DNA from: an uncultured Bacteroidia bacterium
GTDB taxonomy: Bacteria > Bacteroidota > Bacteroidia > Bacteroidales > UBA932
Direction of reading: 5' to 3'
Assembly (NCBI GenBank): GCA_902796455.1
Contig: CADBPH010000335.1
Span: forward strand, 1 to 18,548
DNA length: 18,548 nucleotides
The notes below the pieces were generated by a model. It saw only the letters and a program-made list of their open reading frames with translations. It had not been told where the DNA came from and ran no database searches. This document shows, piece by piece, positions 1 through 8,651 of the stretch. A program made the translations under genes and the position numbers. Numbering within the stretch: position 1 is the stretch's first letter; each line of letters opens with the position of its first letter.

Positions 1-1850
1 GTATCCACCATGAACGTGCCGGCATACTCATCCTGCCAGTTCCAGGTGATTTCCCCGGTACTGCTTTTCATCAAGCGATTCTTGAATGAAGAAGCGATTG
101 CCTCCGGAACATCCTTTTCTTCCCGGATTAGGGTCCGGCTCCCCTCTGGATAAAGGTCCGGCATTTCCATCACCTGTCTGCCGGACACGACGGCCAGGGG
201 AAGACTATTCAGCAGTCTGGACGAATGAATGCCATGTGCGTCAGATTTTTGCTTCTGGGCAACCGCTTTGACATCCACTTCCTTGGTGGAGGGATAAGCA
301 AATACGACGGACTCTTTTCCTTTTCTGACGTCACCCCGTACAAACATGGCGTAACAAGCCGGGAAATGAACAAGTTTCTGGGGCGCAGAACACATGTCAA
401 ACATGGGATGTACGTAATCCCGCAGATAATCCGTATCCAGAATCCAGGCGAACTGCATCAACCCGGACCAATTCTGGAATGCTCCCAGGGCTGAAAGCAT
501 GAGGTCTCCCTCCGCGCAATACTCATTGAGATTGGGATGGTCATACTCACTCACGGTAAAGGGACGCCCGAGAATCCGTGCCCGGGCGATCTTCGCGATG
601 GACGATGCCGGATAACCATATTTCGTGAACGGCAGGGAAGGATGGCCTTTCCCGTTGACAAGCGCGTCATTCCGGATATCGAAATCGAACCAATTCCAAT
701 CTTTCCGGAATGCCGGATGGCACCAATAGCCATGGATGTCACAATAATCCATTTTAGCCTGCGGCTGGTTGAAACCATATTCCAACTGCGTACCAGTCAC
801 CGCTTGCCTGACGCCGAGATTGACTTTTGTATGCGCGTACAACTCCGAGAAATAAGAGGATTCGAGATATCCCAGAAATTCCGTGAAATCTTCGGCGCGC
901 CGCGGGAGTTCCGTCCAAGTGCGCTTCAAGGGCCAGTCCACGGTCTTGTTCTCCAACTTCTGGTATTTGGGCCATGCATACTCCAATCCGGACAGCCAAA
1001 CCTTCTTCATGGCCTCTGTATCTCCGTATTTCCGCAGCAGCCAGTCATTCCACATCTCCTTGATGACACTCTTGTATGGATCGGGTATTTCCGTAAACTT
1101 AGCCCTGGAATCAAACCAGACATTGACGATGGAATTTTCATTGGCAAGTTCCATCATGGCAATCGCCGGATCATCTTTGTAGGCCAGACCGGTATAGGGG
1201 TTTACATGTGTCAGGATTTCCTTATGAAACCGCTTTTGGAGCTGGATCATCCGGTAATCATAATTATCGACGCCATTCTTGTATTTCGGCAGTTTCGACA
1301 GGTTTTCAAACCCATTTGCCGCACTGATCTTCCGGGCGATGTTCAATTGGAAATACACGTAAATCCCATGTTCTTTGAGTTTGGCGAATAAATAATCGAA
1401 TCGCTCCAGTTGAACGGGCTCGATGAAAGAATCCTTTACGGGATATCCATTTTTCGGGGTTCGGTGGCTGACATAATGCATGCGGACGATGTTGATGCCA
1501 TACCGGGTCAATTCTTCTGCCAGGCGGTCGGAAGATGCATGGTCGGGGAAGCATCCCGTCATCCCGATATTGGTTCCGATAAACCGCCGTTCCCGTCCGG
1601 TTTCATCTTCAAAATGGTCATTTACCGAGAGGATAAAGCCGTCTTTTCCGGCCGGACCAACCTCCACGCCTGCCCATGTCCGGACATTCGTGATATTGTC
1701 CGGGGCATTGTGCGTGGGCTGGAAAGGAAACAACGGGGCAAGGCTGTCCGACGCTGCATCCTGGGGAGGATTCAGGTTATCCTGGGCGAAGCCGATGCCG
1801 GACGAGAAGCCGGCCAGCAGAAGAACAAGTATCTTAAATCCGTATTTCAT
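1..1850 (-). CDS. Clan GH-A glycoside hydrolase (GH5-like), exported, 3' end cut by window edge
   Basis: I translated this frame by hand from the ATG at 1850-1848. It stays open for 616 codons to the window edge, so the C-terminus is missing. The start has a clear signal peptide (MKYGFKILVLLLAGFSSGIG, cleavage near FAQ, residue 23). A (beta/alpha)8-type catalytic domain follows: 'IGTNIG' near residue 91, 'RYGINIVRMH' near 116-125, a probable acid/base in 'MELANENS' (E238) and a probable nucleophile in 'TVSEYDHPN' (E435). After about residue 490 the sequence looks like the start of a beta-rich accessory region. The two Glu signatures fit clan GH-A; GH5-like is my best guess, and a GH42- or GH2-related family cannot be excluded. 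The start overlaps the end of the upstream GH78 gene by 17 bases in another frame, which suggests translational coupling. Likely periplasmic, cutting the backbone or an inner linkage of a rhamnosylated glycan (inferred). Confidence 0.85.
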   Translation of the reverse strand, partial: MKYGFKILVLLLAGFSSGIGFAQDNLNPPQDAASDSLAPLFPFQPTHNAPDNITNVRTWAGVEVGPAGKDGFILSVNDHFEDETGRERRFIGTNIGMTGCFPDHASSDRLAEELTRYGINIVRMHYVSHRTPKNGYPVKDSFIEPVQLERFDYLFAKLKEHGIYVYFQLNIARKISAANGFENLSKLPKYKNGVDNYDYRMIQLQKRFHKEILTHVNPYTGLAYKDDPAIAMMELANENSIVNVWFDSRAKFTEIPDPYKSVIKEMWNDWLLRKYGDTEAMKKVWLSGLEYAWPKYQKLENKTVDWPLKRTWTELPRRAEDFTEFLGYLESSYFSELYAHTKVNLGVRQAVTGTQLEYGFNQPQAKMDYCDIHGYWCHPAFRKDWNWFDFDIRNDALVNGKGHPSLPFTKYGYPASSIAKIARARILGRPFTVSEYDHPNLNEYCAEGDLMLSALGAFQNWSGLMQFAWILDTDYLRDYVHPMFDMCSAPQKLVHFPACYAMFVRGDVRKGKESVVFAYPSTKEVDVKAVAQKQKSDAHGIHSSRLLNSLPLAVVSGRQVMEMPDLYPEGSRTLIREEKDVPEAIASSFKNRLMKSSTGEITWNWQDEYAGTFMVD

Positions 1851-4422
1851 ATGTTCCACTTTGATAAAGCGTTGGTTCAGATGCCCCCGGGGGAGTGACG
1901 GAGGCGGTGGCCCCTTCAGGAATCGTGAAATTCCAGATCCATGTCTCCCCTTCGTATTTCCAAGAACTCTTGATCAGTCCGGCGGCGGAATGATATTCCG
2001 CATCCAGATGTTGCAATCGCCGGTCCGGGACAGGAGCCATGATGATGTGCCGGAACCCGGGGCAGGCGGGGTCAGCGGCAATACCCGCTGCCGTTTCCCA
2101 GAGCCATTCGCATACACAGCCGTAAGCGTAGTGATTAAAACTGTTCATGACCTTCGGCCCCAGGCCGGATTCTTTTGTATAGCTGTTCCATCTTTCCCAA
2201 AATGTCGTTGCCCCATTTTCTACGGAATAGAGCCAGCTGGGGAAGTTCCGTTGGAGGAGGAGTTCGTATGCAATGTCCGTCATTCCGTTTTCCGTCAGGG
2301 TTCCCATGAGAATGGAGGTCCCGAGGAATCCCGTCTGCAGGCAGTTTCCATGCCGCTTGAAATGTTCCCGGAGCCGTTTGATCAGATTCTCTTTCGCGCT
2401 ACCTTCCACGAGTCCGTTCTTCAGGGCGAACAAGGCCGCAGTCTGCATACTGTCCAGCGTGGATAAGACGAATGTCCCGTCTGCGTGGAGGAACCGGCTT
2501 CGGATATAGTCCCGGGCATCGGACAGCATTTTCTCATAAACGGAAGCGTCTCTTCCCGTTGCACGGGCCATGTCCCGCATCAATCCGGCATCCATCGCCC
2601 AGTACGAGGCTCCAAGATAATTCCACCACTCCAGCATGTCGGGACGGGGGGTCCGGCGCCCTTCTTTGTTTCTTGTAAAGTTTTCTGCAGTATGGGTTTC
2701 CAATGCTTCGAAACTCAGGTGGTCTGCCCATTGGTAATTTCCGTTCTCCGGCAGGAGTACCGTATGGTCATACCGTGTCTCATTGACGTGGTTCACGAAT
2801 TTTTCCATCGCGCTCCAGTTTTCGTTGACGATGGAGGTATCTCCGAACTGCTTCCATACGATCCAGGGCACGATGACACCCGCATCTGCCCAGCCGAACC
2901 GCATCATGTTTTCCCCATACTGAGCCAGGGGTGCCACTCCCGGGAATCCACCTTTTTCGGATTGTGAATCACGTAGGTCGCGCATCCATTTGTGGAAAAA
3001 GCGGTCTGTATTGGCAAAGAAGGTACCGGTTTCTGTAAACACCTGAGTGTCAGCCGTCCAGCCGAGCCTTTCATTCCTTTGCGGACAATCTGTGGGAACA
3101 GAAAGGTAGTTCGAGAGCATCCCCCACCGTGCATTGGAAATCAGTCGGTTGACCAGATCGTTCCCTGTTTCGATCCGCCCGGTTTCATGGTTGGCAGCAA
3201 TGGATGTAACCGGAACGGACTGAACTTGTTTGATCCGAACCTTGTCTGAAGCGGTGACGGAAATATACCGGTATCCGAAGAAAGAATAACGGGGATGGTA
3301 GGCGACGTAGCCCCGGTCCGGACCGAAAGTATAGATCATCCGCATGCCCTTGTCGGGGATGCGGAGATTCGTCCTGTGGACGCTCCCTTCCGGACCGTCA
3401 TTCCCCCGTTCGAAGGCCCCGTTTCCGTCATTCAGGATTTCTGCTGGAAGACAGGTCAGTACCGTCCCTTCCAGCGCCTTGAAGACAAAGGACGGAACGG
3501 CAGAAGCATTCTGGCCGAAATCAATGACCAGTGTTTCGCCAGGGGAAAGGGTAATCGTCTGGCCTGCAGAATAACGGCGGAGAACGGACACCTTGCCGAA
3601 TGCATCTTCGGAGGCCCCTTCCACGCCCTTCCATACATAGATCTGCTGCGGGTTGAGGGCAATGTCTTCTCGGAAATATACTTCAGCACCCGCCGCCTGC
3701 TGTATTGTCCCGGAAAATTCGGTATTGATTTCAGGCTCAGACAATTTTTCCGGAGTCATGAATCCGGGAAGGATCCGGGCATCATATTCTTCTCCGTCAA
3801 AAATCCCGGCATGGGTAACGGGGCCGGCAATGCCGGCAGTCCATCCTTCTTTGCCCGTTCCGAATCGCTGGGTGGATCCGTCATCGTAAACCAGCTCCAA
3901 AACAGCGCGGAAAGCGCATTTGCGTCCTCGCATTCCCTTTTTGTTCCGCGGACTTACAATCTTGTCCGCCCACCATCCGGGGGTTACCTGAGCCGCAAGT
4001 ACATTCGTCGCTCCGGCGTGGGTGTCAAATGCTTCTGTAATATCATAAGTAAATGAATCCCGCGTTTTCAACGGGTGCGTGAAACCAGGTCTCAGTACTT
4101 CTTCGCCGATGGGGGTCCCATTTACGAATAAGTCGAATACGCCCAGGCTGGTGCACATCCAAACCGCCGAACGGACTTTTTTCCCATTGCTGATGCGGGA
4201 GAGAAACCAGCTGGCCCCGTCTGCGGACCTGCAGTTCTCCGTATCGTTGATCATATCTTCGATGACCGGGGCATTCGCGGCTGAAATCCATTCGGAGCAG
4301 TCCCATGCGGATTGATCCAGCGCTTCAGTCCGGATACCTGCCGCGTGGGTTGAGGCAGGAGCGCAGGCTCCTGCCACCAGTAGGGGCAGGAGCACGATTA
4401 TCCCAAGATGAAGCCGTCTCAT
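1834..4422 (-). CDS. GH78 alpha-L-rhamnosidase, exported
   Basis: The 862-residue protein matches the usual length and order of GH78 enzymes: N-terminal beta-sandwich domains, with 'LFVNGTPIG' near 98-106 typical of the carbohydrate-binding-like domain, then an (alpha/alpha)6 barrel, then a C-terminal beta-sandwich. The family signature is 'DCPQRNERLGWTAD' (445-458). D445, the general acid E451 and D458 are kept, and 'GATTFWERW' (737-745) supplies the probable general base E743. GH78 enzymes hydrolyse terminal alpha-L-rhamnose by inversion. One position in the signature that is often Asp is Asn here (N450), but it is not one of the recognised catalytic acids. The N-terminus is a hydrophobic signal ending in AGAC (C20), so a lipoprotein is possible; cleavage after STHA is the alternative. 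Its ATG overlaps the stop of the upstream lipoprotein gene (TAATG), and it precedes another glycosidase. It is the strongest clue to the substrate of the locus. Confidence 0.95.
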   Translation of the reverse strand: MRRLHLGIIVLLPLLVAGACAPASTHAAGIRTEALDQSAWDCSEWISAANAPVIEDMINDTENCRSADGASWFLSRISNGKKVRSAVWMCTSLGVFDLFVNGTPIGEEVLRPGFTHPLKTRDSFTYDITEAFDTHAGATNVLAAQVTPGWWADKIVSPRNKKGMRGRKCAFRAVLELVYDDGSTQRFGTGKEGWTAGIAGPVTHAGIFDGEEYDARILPGFMTPEKLSEPEINTEFSGTIQQAAGAEVYFREDIALNPQQIYVWKGVEGASEDAFGKVSVLRRYSAGQTITLSPGETLVIDFGQNASAVPSFVFKALEGTVLTCLPAEILNDGNGAFERGNDGPEGSVHRTNLRIPDKGMRMIYTFGPDRGYVAYHPRYSFFGYRYISVTASDKVRIKQVQSVPVTSIAANHETGRIETGNDLVNRLISNARWGMLSNYLSVPTDCPQRNERLGWTADTQVFTETGTFFANTDRFFHKWMRDLRDSQSEKGGFPGVAPLAQYGENMMRFGWADAGVIVPWIVWKQFGDTSIVNENWSAMEKFVNHVNETRYDHTVLLPENGNYQWADHLSFEALETHTAENFTRNKEGRRTPRPDMLEWWNYLGASYWAMDAGLMRDMARATGRDASVYEKMLSDARDYIRSRFLHADGTFVLSTLDSMQTAALFALKNGLVEGSAKENLIKRLREHFKRHGNCLQTGFLGTSILMGTLTENGMTDIAYELLLQRNFPSWLYSVENGATTFWERWNSYTKESGLGPKVMNSFNHYAYGCVCEWLWETAAGIAADPACPGFRHIIMAPVPDRRLQHLDAEYHSAAGLIKSSWKYEGETWIWNFTIPEGATASVTPPGASEPTLYQSGTYEIRI

Positions 4423-5864
4423 TAGCGTGAGTAGGTTACTTGTAAATCATAGAATTGGTATCCGTTCTTGCTTGTAAATACGACATAATAAGGGACACCG
4501 GGCTTCAATTTCATGCCTGCACCCTTGTTGTTGAATGTGGCGGCTCCAAGGGCAGTGGTGCTTCCTGCTGTCGAAGAGGCTTTGAATACGGCTTCTCCTT
4601 CCGGCGTTTCCCGAATCTCCAGGTTTTTCGCTGCGCCATTGCCAATATGCAGGATAACCACATCCAGAGACCGTCCTTTGATCCCGGGTATCCGGATCCA
4701 GAACGGAGAGGTTCCGGCGGCTCCGTTAATGGCTCCGTTATTGATATTCAGGATACTGAGTCCATCGCCTTTCCCATAGAAGGAAGCATTGTGGGGGGTG
4801 TAAAGATAGCCGTTGGCTCCGGAAGCAGATCCTTTGCATAATCCGAATACCAAATCCATCGTCTTTTCTTCTCCATCCTGGATATAATGGTGGACGTAGG
4901 GGTAGTCTTCACCGTTGATGGTCTGGCTTGCCACGGCGGCAAATTCTCCGAGCGGATTCACGTTCTCCGGATTGTAGAAGTCCAGATTCACCTGGATGAC
5001 CGCCGGGAGGTTATCGTCCAGACCGGATTCGGGGACATTGATATCGTTCCGCAGGATGGTCAGGCCCCCTTCATATCCTTCGCTCTTGGAGAGAATGGTT
5101 TTTCCCTGTTTGTCCAAAAGGGAGAATCGGAGTCCCTTGGCATAGGTTTGCGGGAGGACGGCGACGTAGAAGGAATCCGGTTTGAAACAACCGTTGGCAT
5201 CCGCAACGCCGGTTGAAGGACGGAGCGTGATGGCAGTCGTCGTTTTGCCGCTGACGGGCGCCCAGAAGTTGTTGTCTCCGCCTGCAAGTTTGTTATAATC
5301 TGCCTTTACGACACCCGCAACAGGTTCTCCGGCATTGGATTCGACGCGGATAGCGGCCGCATTGGGGTTCTCAAACGTAATCCGGATCAGGCCAGAGACG
5401 TTTTTCATGGCATCAACGGAATAGGCTCCGGTGGTTCCGGTCACTTTCCCGACAGCGGCAAGCGTTCCTTCTGATGGGAAATTTCGATCTGTAATCGGTT
5501 GCTCCTCAGGAATTCTCACAGTCAAGACGCCATTTTCACAACTGGCCTCTTTGGTGGGAAGACTGGAAAGTGAGGCATATGCCGGTTTCTTGTCAGACCA
5601 GATGAATGTTGAGAAAACCGCTTGATTGACCTGGTCTTCCCGGGTCGAGAACTTGACACCGCTGTTTCCTTCGTCGAAGACCATAATGGTATCATTCTTC
5701 GACCAGCAGACATCACCTCCGGAGAGGGGAATCTCCGGATTTTCCGTGGAGAAAGATATATTCAGCAGTCCCGGAATCGGAACAATTTCTGTCCTGGCTT
5801 CCTTGGTGCAGGACAAAGCCGTCAGGGCTAACAATGCCAGCAAACAGGAAAAATGTGTTTTCAT
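4422..5864 (-). CDS. Fimbrillin-like surface lipoprotein, candidate glycan-binding protein
   Basis: I start this 480-residue protein at the ATG at 5864, because it gives a compact lipoprotein signal (MKTHFSCLLALLALTALSC, C19) and lies 10 bases after the transporter stop. In-frame upstream ATGs at 5882 and 5912 would add a poor leader. The mature part begins with a short linker and an all-beta region with fimbrillin-like features ('VCWSKNDTIMVF', 'NVSGLIRITFEN', 'SFYVAVLPQTY'), as in the Mfa-like/FimA-like lipoproteins of Bacteroidales. From about residue 285 comes a second beta domain rich in Gly and Asn, with 'SPFWIRIPG' and an ending 'YYVVFTSKNGYQFYDLQVTY', resembling a jelly-roll module. 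No catalytic motif is visible. Inside a PUL operon such a protein is most simply a surface glycan-binding protein in the role of SusE/SusF, although a pilin-like role cannot be excluded. Membership in the operon is clear; the function is inferred. Confidence 0.75.
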   Translation of the reverse strand: MKTHFSCLLALLALTALSCTKEARTEIVPIPGLLNISFSTENPEIPLSGGDVCWSKNDTIMVFDEGNSGVKFSTREDQVNQAVFSTFIWSDKKPAYASLSSLPTKEASCENGVLTVRIPEEQPITDRNFPSEGTLAAVGKVTGTTGAYSVDAMKNVSGLIRITFENPNAAAIRVESNAGEPVAGVVKADYNKLAGGDNNFWAPVSGKTTTAITLRPSTGVADANGCFKPDSFYVAVLPQTYAKGLRFSLLDKQGKTILSKSEGYEGGLTILRNDINVPESGLDDNLPAVIQVNLDFYNPENVNPLGEFAAVASQTINGEDYPYVHHYIQDGEEKTMDLVFGLCKGSASGANGYLYTPHNASFYGKGDGLSILNINNGAINGAAGTSPFWIRIPGIKGRSLDVVILHIGNGAAKNLEIRETPEGEAVFKASSTAGSTTALGAATFNNKGAGMKLKPGVPYYVVFTSKNGYQFYDLQVTYSR

Positions 5865-5874
5865 ATGAGGTAAT

Positions 5875-7143
5875 TTATTCATTATCCGTTTTATGTGCGT
5901 AGATTTTATCATGGTCCCGCTGATAACAGAGTTTGGCTACGATCAGCATCATGATACTGCATACGATCCAGATGGCGGCCAGGATCGGGAAGACAGACTC
6001 GAGGGATCCGACGCGCTGCTTGATGGCGCCAAGGATAACCGGAGCCAGCGCGCCGATGGCAAATCCAGTCATGCCCATGACACTGCCGCAGGAGGCATGG
6101 AGTCTTTCCGGCGTGACGTCATACAAGACGGAATACGTATTGGCATCGAAGAATGCCCGGAAGAATCCCCATCCGGCAAAGCAGATGTAAACAAGGACGA
6201 GCGACGACTTGCCACCCATGAAGAACAGGAAGATCGCTCCGCACGCCAGTCCCAGGGCCTGCAGGTACATCCGGTATTTGTTGTTCTTGACAGCCAGTTT
6301 GTCCGACAGGGTTCCTGCGACGAGGACGCCGACGAATGCGGCGACATAAGTCCAGAACATGGAGTGGAATCCGGCTTCCGCCTGGGTCTGTCCGAAATCT
6401 TCCTGCAAATAGGCGGGTACCCAGGTCATGAATCCCGTGATGACAAAGATCAAACCACTGAATCCCAGGGTCATGGTCAGTGCTGTCGGGCAAGTGAAAA
6501 CGGCTTTGAACCCCTCGAAGAATCCAGGCCTTGCCTTCTCTGCCAGGGCTTCTTTAGGAATCGGGCGGTCGTCCAGCCTGAAAATCATCAGGATGCCCCA
6601 GGCCAGCCCGACACCGCCGAAAATCAGGAAGGAATACTTCCATCCGAAATTGTCGGCGATCAGACCGGCGAGCCATCCGGCCAGGATGACGCCGATATAA
6701 TAAGCGGTTTGGTGGATCGACATGGCTCGCGCACGGGTGTCAGTGTGGTATTGCGCAAGGATCGAGTAGTTGGAGGGGCCGAACATGGCTTCTCCGCCGC
6801 CGGTTGCGATGGACCGAAGTATAATTAACCCGATGAATGTGGTTGCCATGCCGGTAAACATGGTCGACACGCTGAAAAACAGCACGCTAAGGGTTACGAC
6901 CCACTTTCGGGAGAATCGGTCGCCCATCCATCCTCCTATGGGGACGGCGATGGCGAATGCCAGGTTGAAAATCGTCGCAATCAAGCCGACAGAGGTATCG
7001 GTAAGATTCAGGGCATCCCGAATGGCCGGCAGGACCGTGTTGAAGACCTGGCGGTCGCCTTGATTCAGGAGATAAGCCATCCATAACAGGAGCAGGACTT
7101 CCCATTTATACCATTTCCCTTCGTGGAATTTACGTTGTTTCAT
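5875..7143 (-). CDS. MFS transporter, anion:cation symporter-like, inner membrane
   Basis: The 422-residue protein has the pattern of 12 hydrophobic helices, with a longer cytoplasmic loop near residues 195-215 ('FRLDDRPIPKEALAEKARPG') between the two halves. The first helix carries 'LNQGDRQVFNTVLPAI', and the loop between helices 2 and 3 carries the MFS signature 'GGWMGDRFSRK' (70-80). These features resemble the ACS group, which moves hexuronates, aldonates and other organic anions, and the related sugar-acid carriers. Specificity cannot be read from sequence. It lies 13 bases after a glycosidase gene and 10 before a lipoprotein gene, so it most likely imports the mono- or disaccharide, or an acidic product, released in the periplasm. 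An acid-transporting MFS would fit the neighbouring aldolase-family protein and dehydrogenase. Confidence 0.9.
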   Translation of the reverse strand: MKQRKFHEGKWYKWEVLLLLWMAYLLNQGDRQVFNTVLPAIRDALNLTDTSVGLIATIFNLAFAIAVPIGGWMGDRFSRKWVVTLSVLFFSVSTMFTGMATTFIGLIILRSIATGGGEAMFGPSNYSILAQYHTDTRARAMSIHQTAYYIGVILAGWLAGLIADNFGWKYSFLIFGGVGLAWGILMIFRLDDRPIPKEALAEKARPGFFEGFKAVFTCPTALTMTLGFSGLIFVITGFMTWVPAYLQEDFGQTQAEAGFHSMFWTYVAAFVGVLVAGTLSDKLAVKNNKYRMYLQALGLACGAIFLFFMGGKSSLVLVYICFAGWGFFRAFFDANTYSVLYDVTPERLHASCGSVMGMTGFAIGALAPVILGAIKQRVGSLESVFPILAAIWIVCSIMMLIVAKLCYQRDHDKIYAHKTDNE

Positions 7144-7156
7144 AGGGCAGGAGTCA

Positions 7157-8641
7157 TTATTTTTTCAAATTCTTACCTTCACGGACATACCAGGAATAGT
7201 CTAATGACAGGAGATCCATGGATGTGATGAAAGCCGGGGAATCATAGACGGGAACTTTGTATGTCGTCTGCCCGCCGGACGAACGGATGTCTGCAGCTTC
7301 AATCTTATAGACGTTTCCGGTAATGACATCTACCCAGACGGGATTTTTGACGGGGCTTCCCTTTACGGTTACTTCCGTCGGGCGCGTGATATTGTCATCA
7401 GAGGGCCTTTCAGACGCGTCCCAGAAGACAACAACCGGAGTCCCGGTCTTCCGGTCAACCCAGTCGTAGATGACGGACTTCTCGTCCTTGATCTTCGAGG
7501 TCGTCTTCGGAGAAATGCATTCCAGGTCATCATTGAAGATGGATACCGCGTTCTGGATGGCGTAATAAGCCTTCTTCACTTTCAGGACCCGGAATCCTTC
7601 TGCCTGTCCACTGGTTTTCAGGAGCCCGTAGCGGACAAGGCCATAATGGTGTTTTACGGCCCTGTATTCGAGGTCGCACATGTGGAATACTTCCGTATCA
7701 TCGCCATGTCCCAAATCGCCCAGCGAGCGGCGGAGATCGTATTTGGCTTGCGTCAATTCTGTCCAGAAGGTATTGGACAGGGCTCCGTTGCGGCACCATT
7801 CGCTCTGGGTTCCGCCTTCTCCCTGCATGAGCCGGATATTCGGCGTATACTTCTGGACCAGGGCCCGGCTCTTCTCCACGTTCTCGTAGCCGGCATCCGG
7901 GTTATGGTTGTAATGATGATATGCGATCGTATTGAAAAGATGGGCTTTCCCTCTCTTCTTCAGTTCCTGGACAAACGGCCCGATCCATTCAGGATCGGCA
8001 TAAGTCAAGGCAAAAGCGGCAATCTTGGCATCCGGAATGACACTTCTGAGAATCTCTGCGGTCCTGACGGCAAAATCGGTGGCGGTTTCCACGGTGTTTC
8101 CGGAATTCCTTCCATTGGGCTCATTCCAGATGCACCAGTCATAAACAACACCTTTGTAATGTTCGGCAATTTCGCGAACCCAATTATCCCATGCCTTCAG
8201 GGCGGTCTCGGAGGAAGGAAATCCTGCGTTCAGGTGCCGGCCGCCACCGCCTTCATAGGCAGGGTTTCCGTAGCTGAGTTCCACCCATACGCTGACGCCC
8301 ATCTTCTTGGCGTCGAAGACACATTGGTCCAGCCAGGCGAAATCATACATTCCGGGATCTTTCTCACACCGGGCCCAACCGGCCTGCTGGCGGACCCGTG
8401 CAATGCCGAGCGGCTCGATATAATCCCGTACCATTCGCCAGTCGGAGTGCTCGCGGTCCATCCCGGCGCAGTCCACGGTCCAGCGGGACGAGGATATTTC
8501 GGACACAGATTTCGGACGGAGTGTCCCCATGATTTCCATGTCGAGATTGATGCGGGTCTCAACTCTTGTCGGGCTGTTGTCGATGACGGGCAGCTGTAGC
8601 GGCAGCATCAGGAACAGGGCTGTTATAATACTGATAATCAT
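7157..8641 (-). CDS. Clan GH-A glycoside hydrolase, GH39-like, exported
   Basis: This 494-residue protein has an uncharged hydrophobic N-terminus (residues 1-20) that looks like a signal peptide. The catalytic barrel begins near residue 65 ('DWRMVRDYIEPLGIARVR'). 'DWCIWNEPN' (168-176) holds the probable acid/base E174, and 'IRLMQGEGG' (269-277) holds the probable nucleophile E275. This spacing and the 'WNEPN' motif are typical of retaining clan GH-A enzymes such as GH39 (beta-xylosidase, alpha-L-iduronidase). 'YHHYNH' (241-246) lies on the expected strand between them. A small beta domain follows after about residue 385. I call it GH39-like; GH5 or an unclassified GH-A family is possible. The start lies 10 bases after the SDR gene, with AAAAGG just upstream. 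It probably works in the periplasm on oligosaccharides imported by the SusCD pair. Confidence 0.85.
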   Translation of the reverse strand: MIISIITALFLMLPLQLPVIDNSPTRVETRINLDMEIMGTLRPKSVSEISSSRWTVDCAGMDREHSDWRMVRDYIEPLGIARVRQQAGWARCEKDPGMYDFAWLDQCVFDAKKMGVSVWVELSYGNPAYEGGGGRHLNAGFPSSETALKAWDNWVREIAEHYKGVVYDWCIWNEPNGRNSGNTVETATDFAVRTAEILRSVIPDAKIAAFALTYADPEWIGPFVQELKKRGKAHLFNTIAYHHYNHNPDAGYENVEKSRALVQKYTPNIRLMQGEGGTQSEWCRNGALSNTFWTELTQAKYDLRRSLGDLGHGDDTEVFHMCDLEYRAVKHHYGLVRYGLLKTSGQAEGFRVLKVKKAYYAIQNAVSIFNDDLECISPKTTSKIKDEKSVIYDWVDRKTGTPVVVFWDASERPSDDNITRPTEVTVKGSPVKNPVWVDVITGNVYKIEAADIRSSGGQTTYKVPVYDSPAFITSMDLLSLDYSWYVREGKNLKK

Positions 8642-8651
8642 AGCCTTTTAA

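Noticed and set aside
537..2466. Overlapping plus-strand open frames (537-1391, 1410-1898, 1480-2466)
   Set aside because: They are antisense shadows of the minus-strand glycosidase and rhamnosidase, with no family motif, and they overlap each other in different frames.
4346..4422. Loss of GH78 activity from the Asp-to-Asn change in the CPQR signature
   Set aside because: N450 replaces a conserved but not catalytic Asp; D445, E451, D458 and E743 are all present, so the enzyme is expected to be active.
5865..5912. Upstream start for the fimbrillin-like lipoprotein at 5912 or 5882
   Set aside because: The leader before MKTHFS is not signal-like and overlaps the MFS gene end; 5864 gives a normal 18-residue lipoprotein signal. 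The 5882 start remains a minor possibility.
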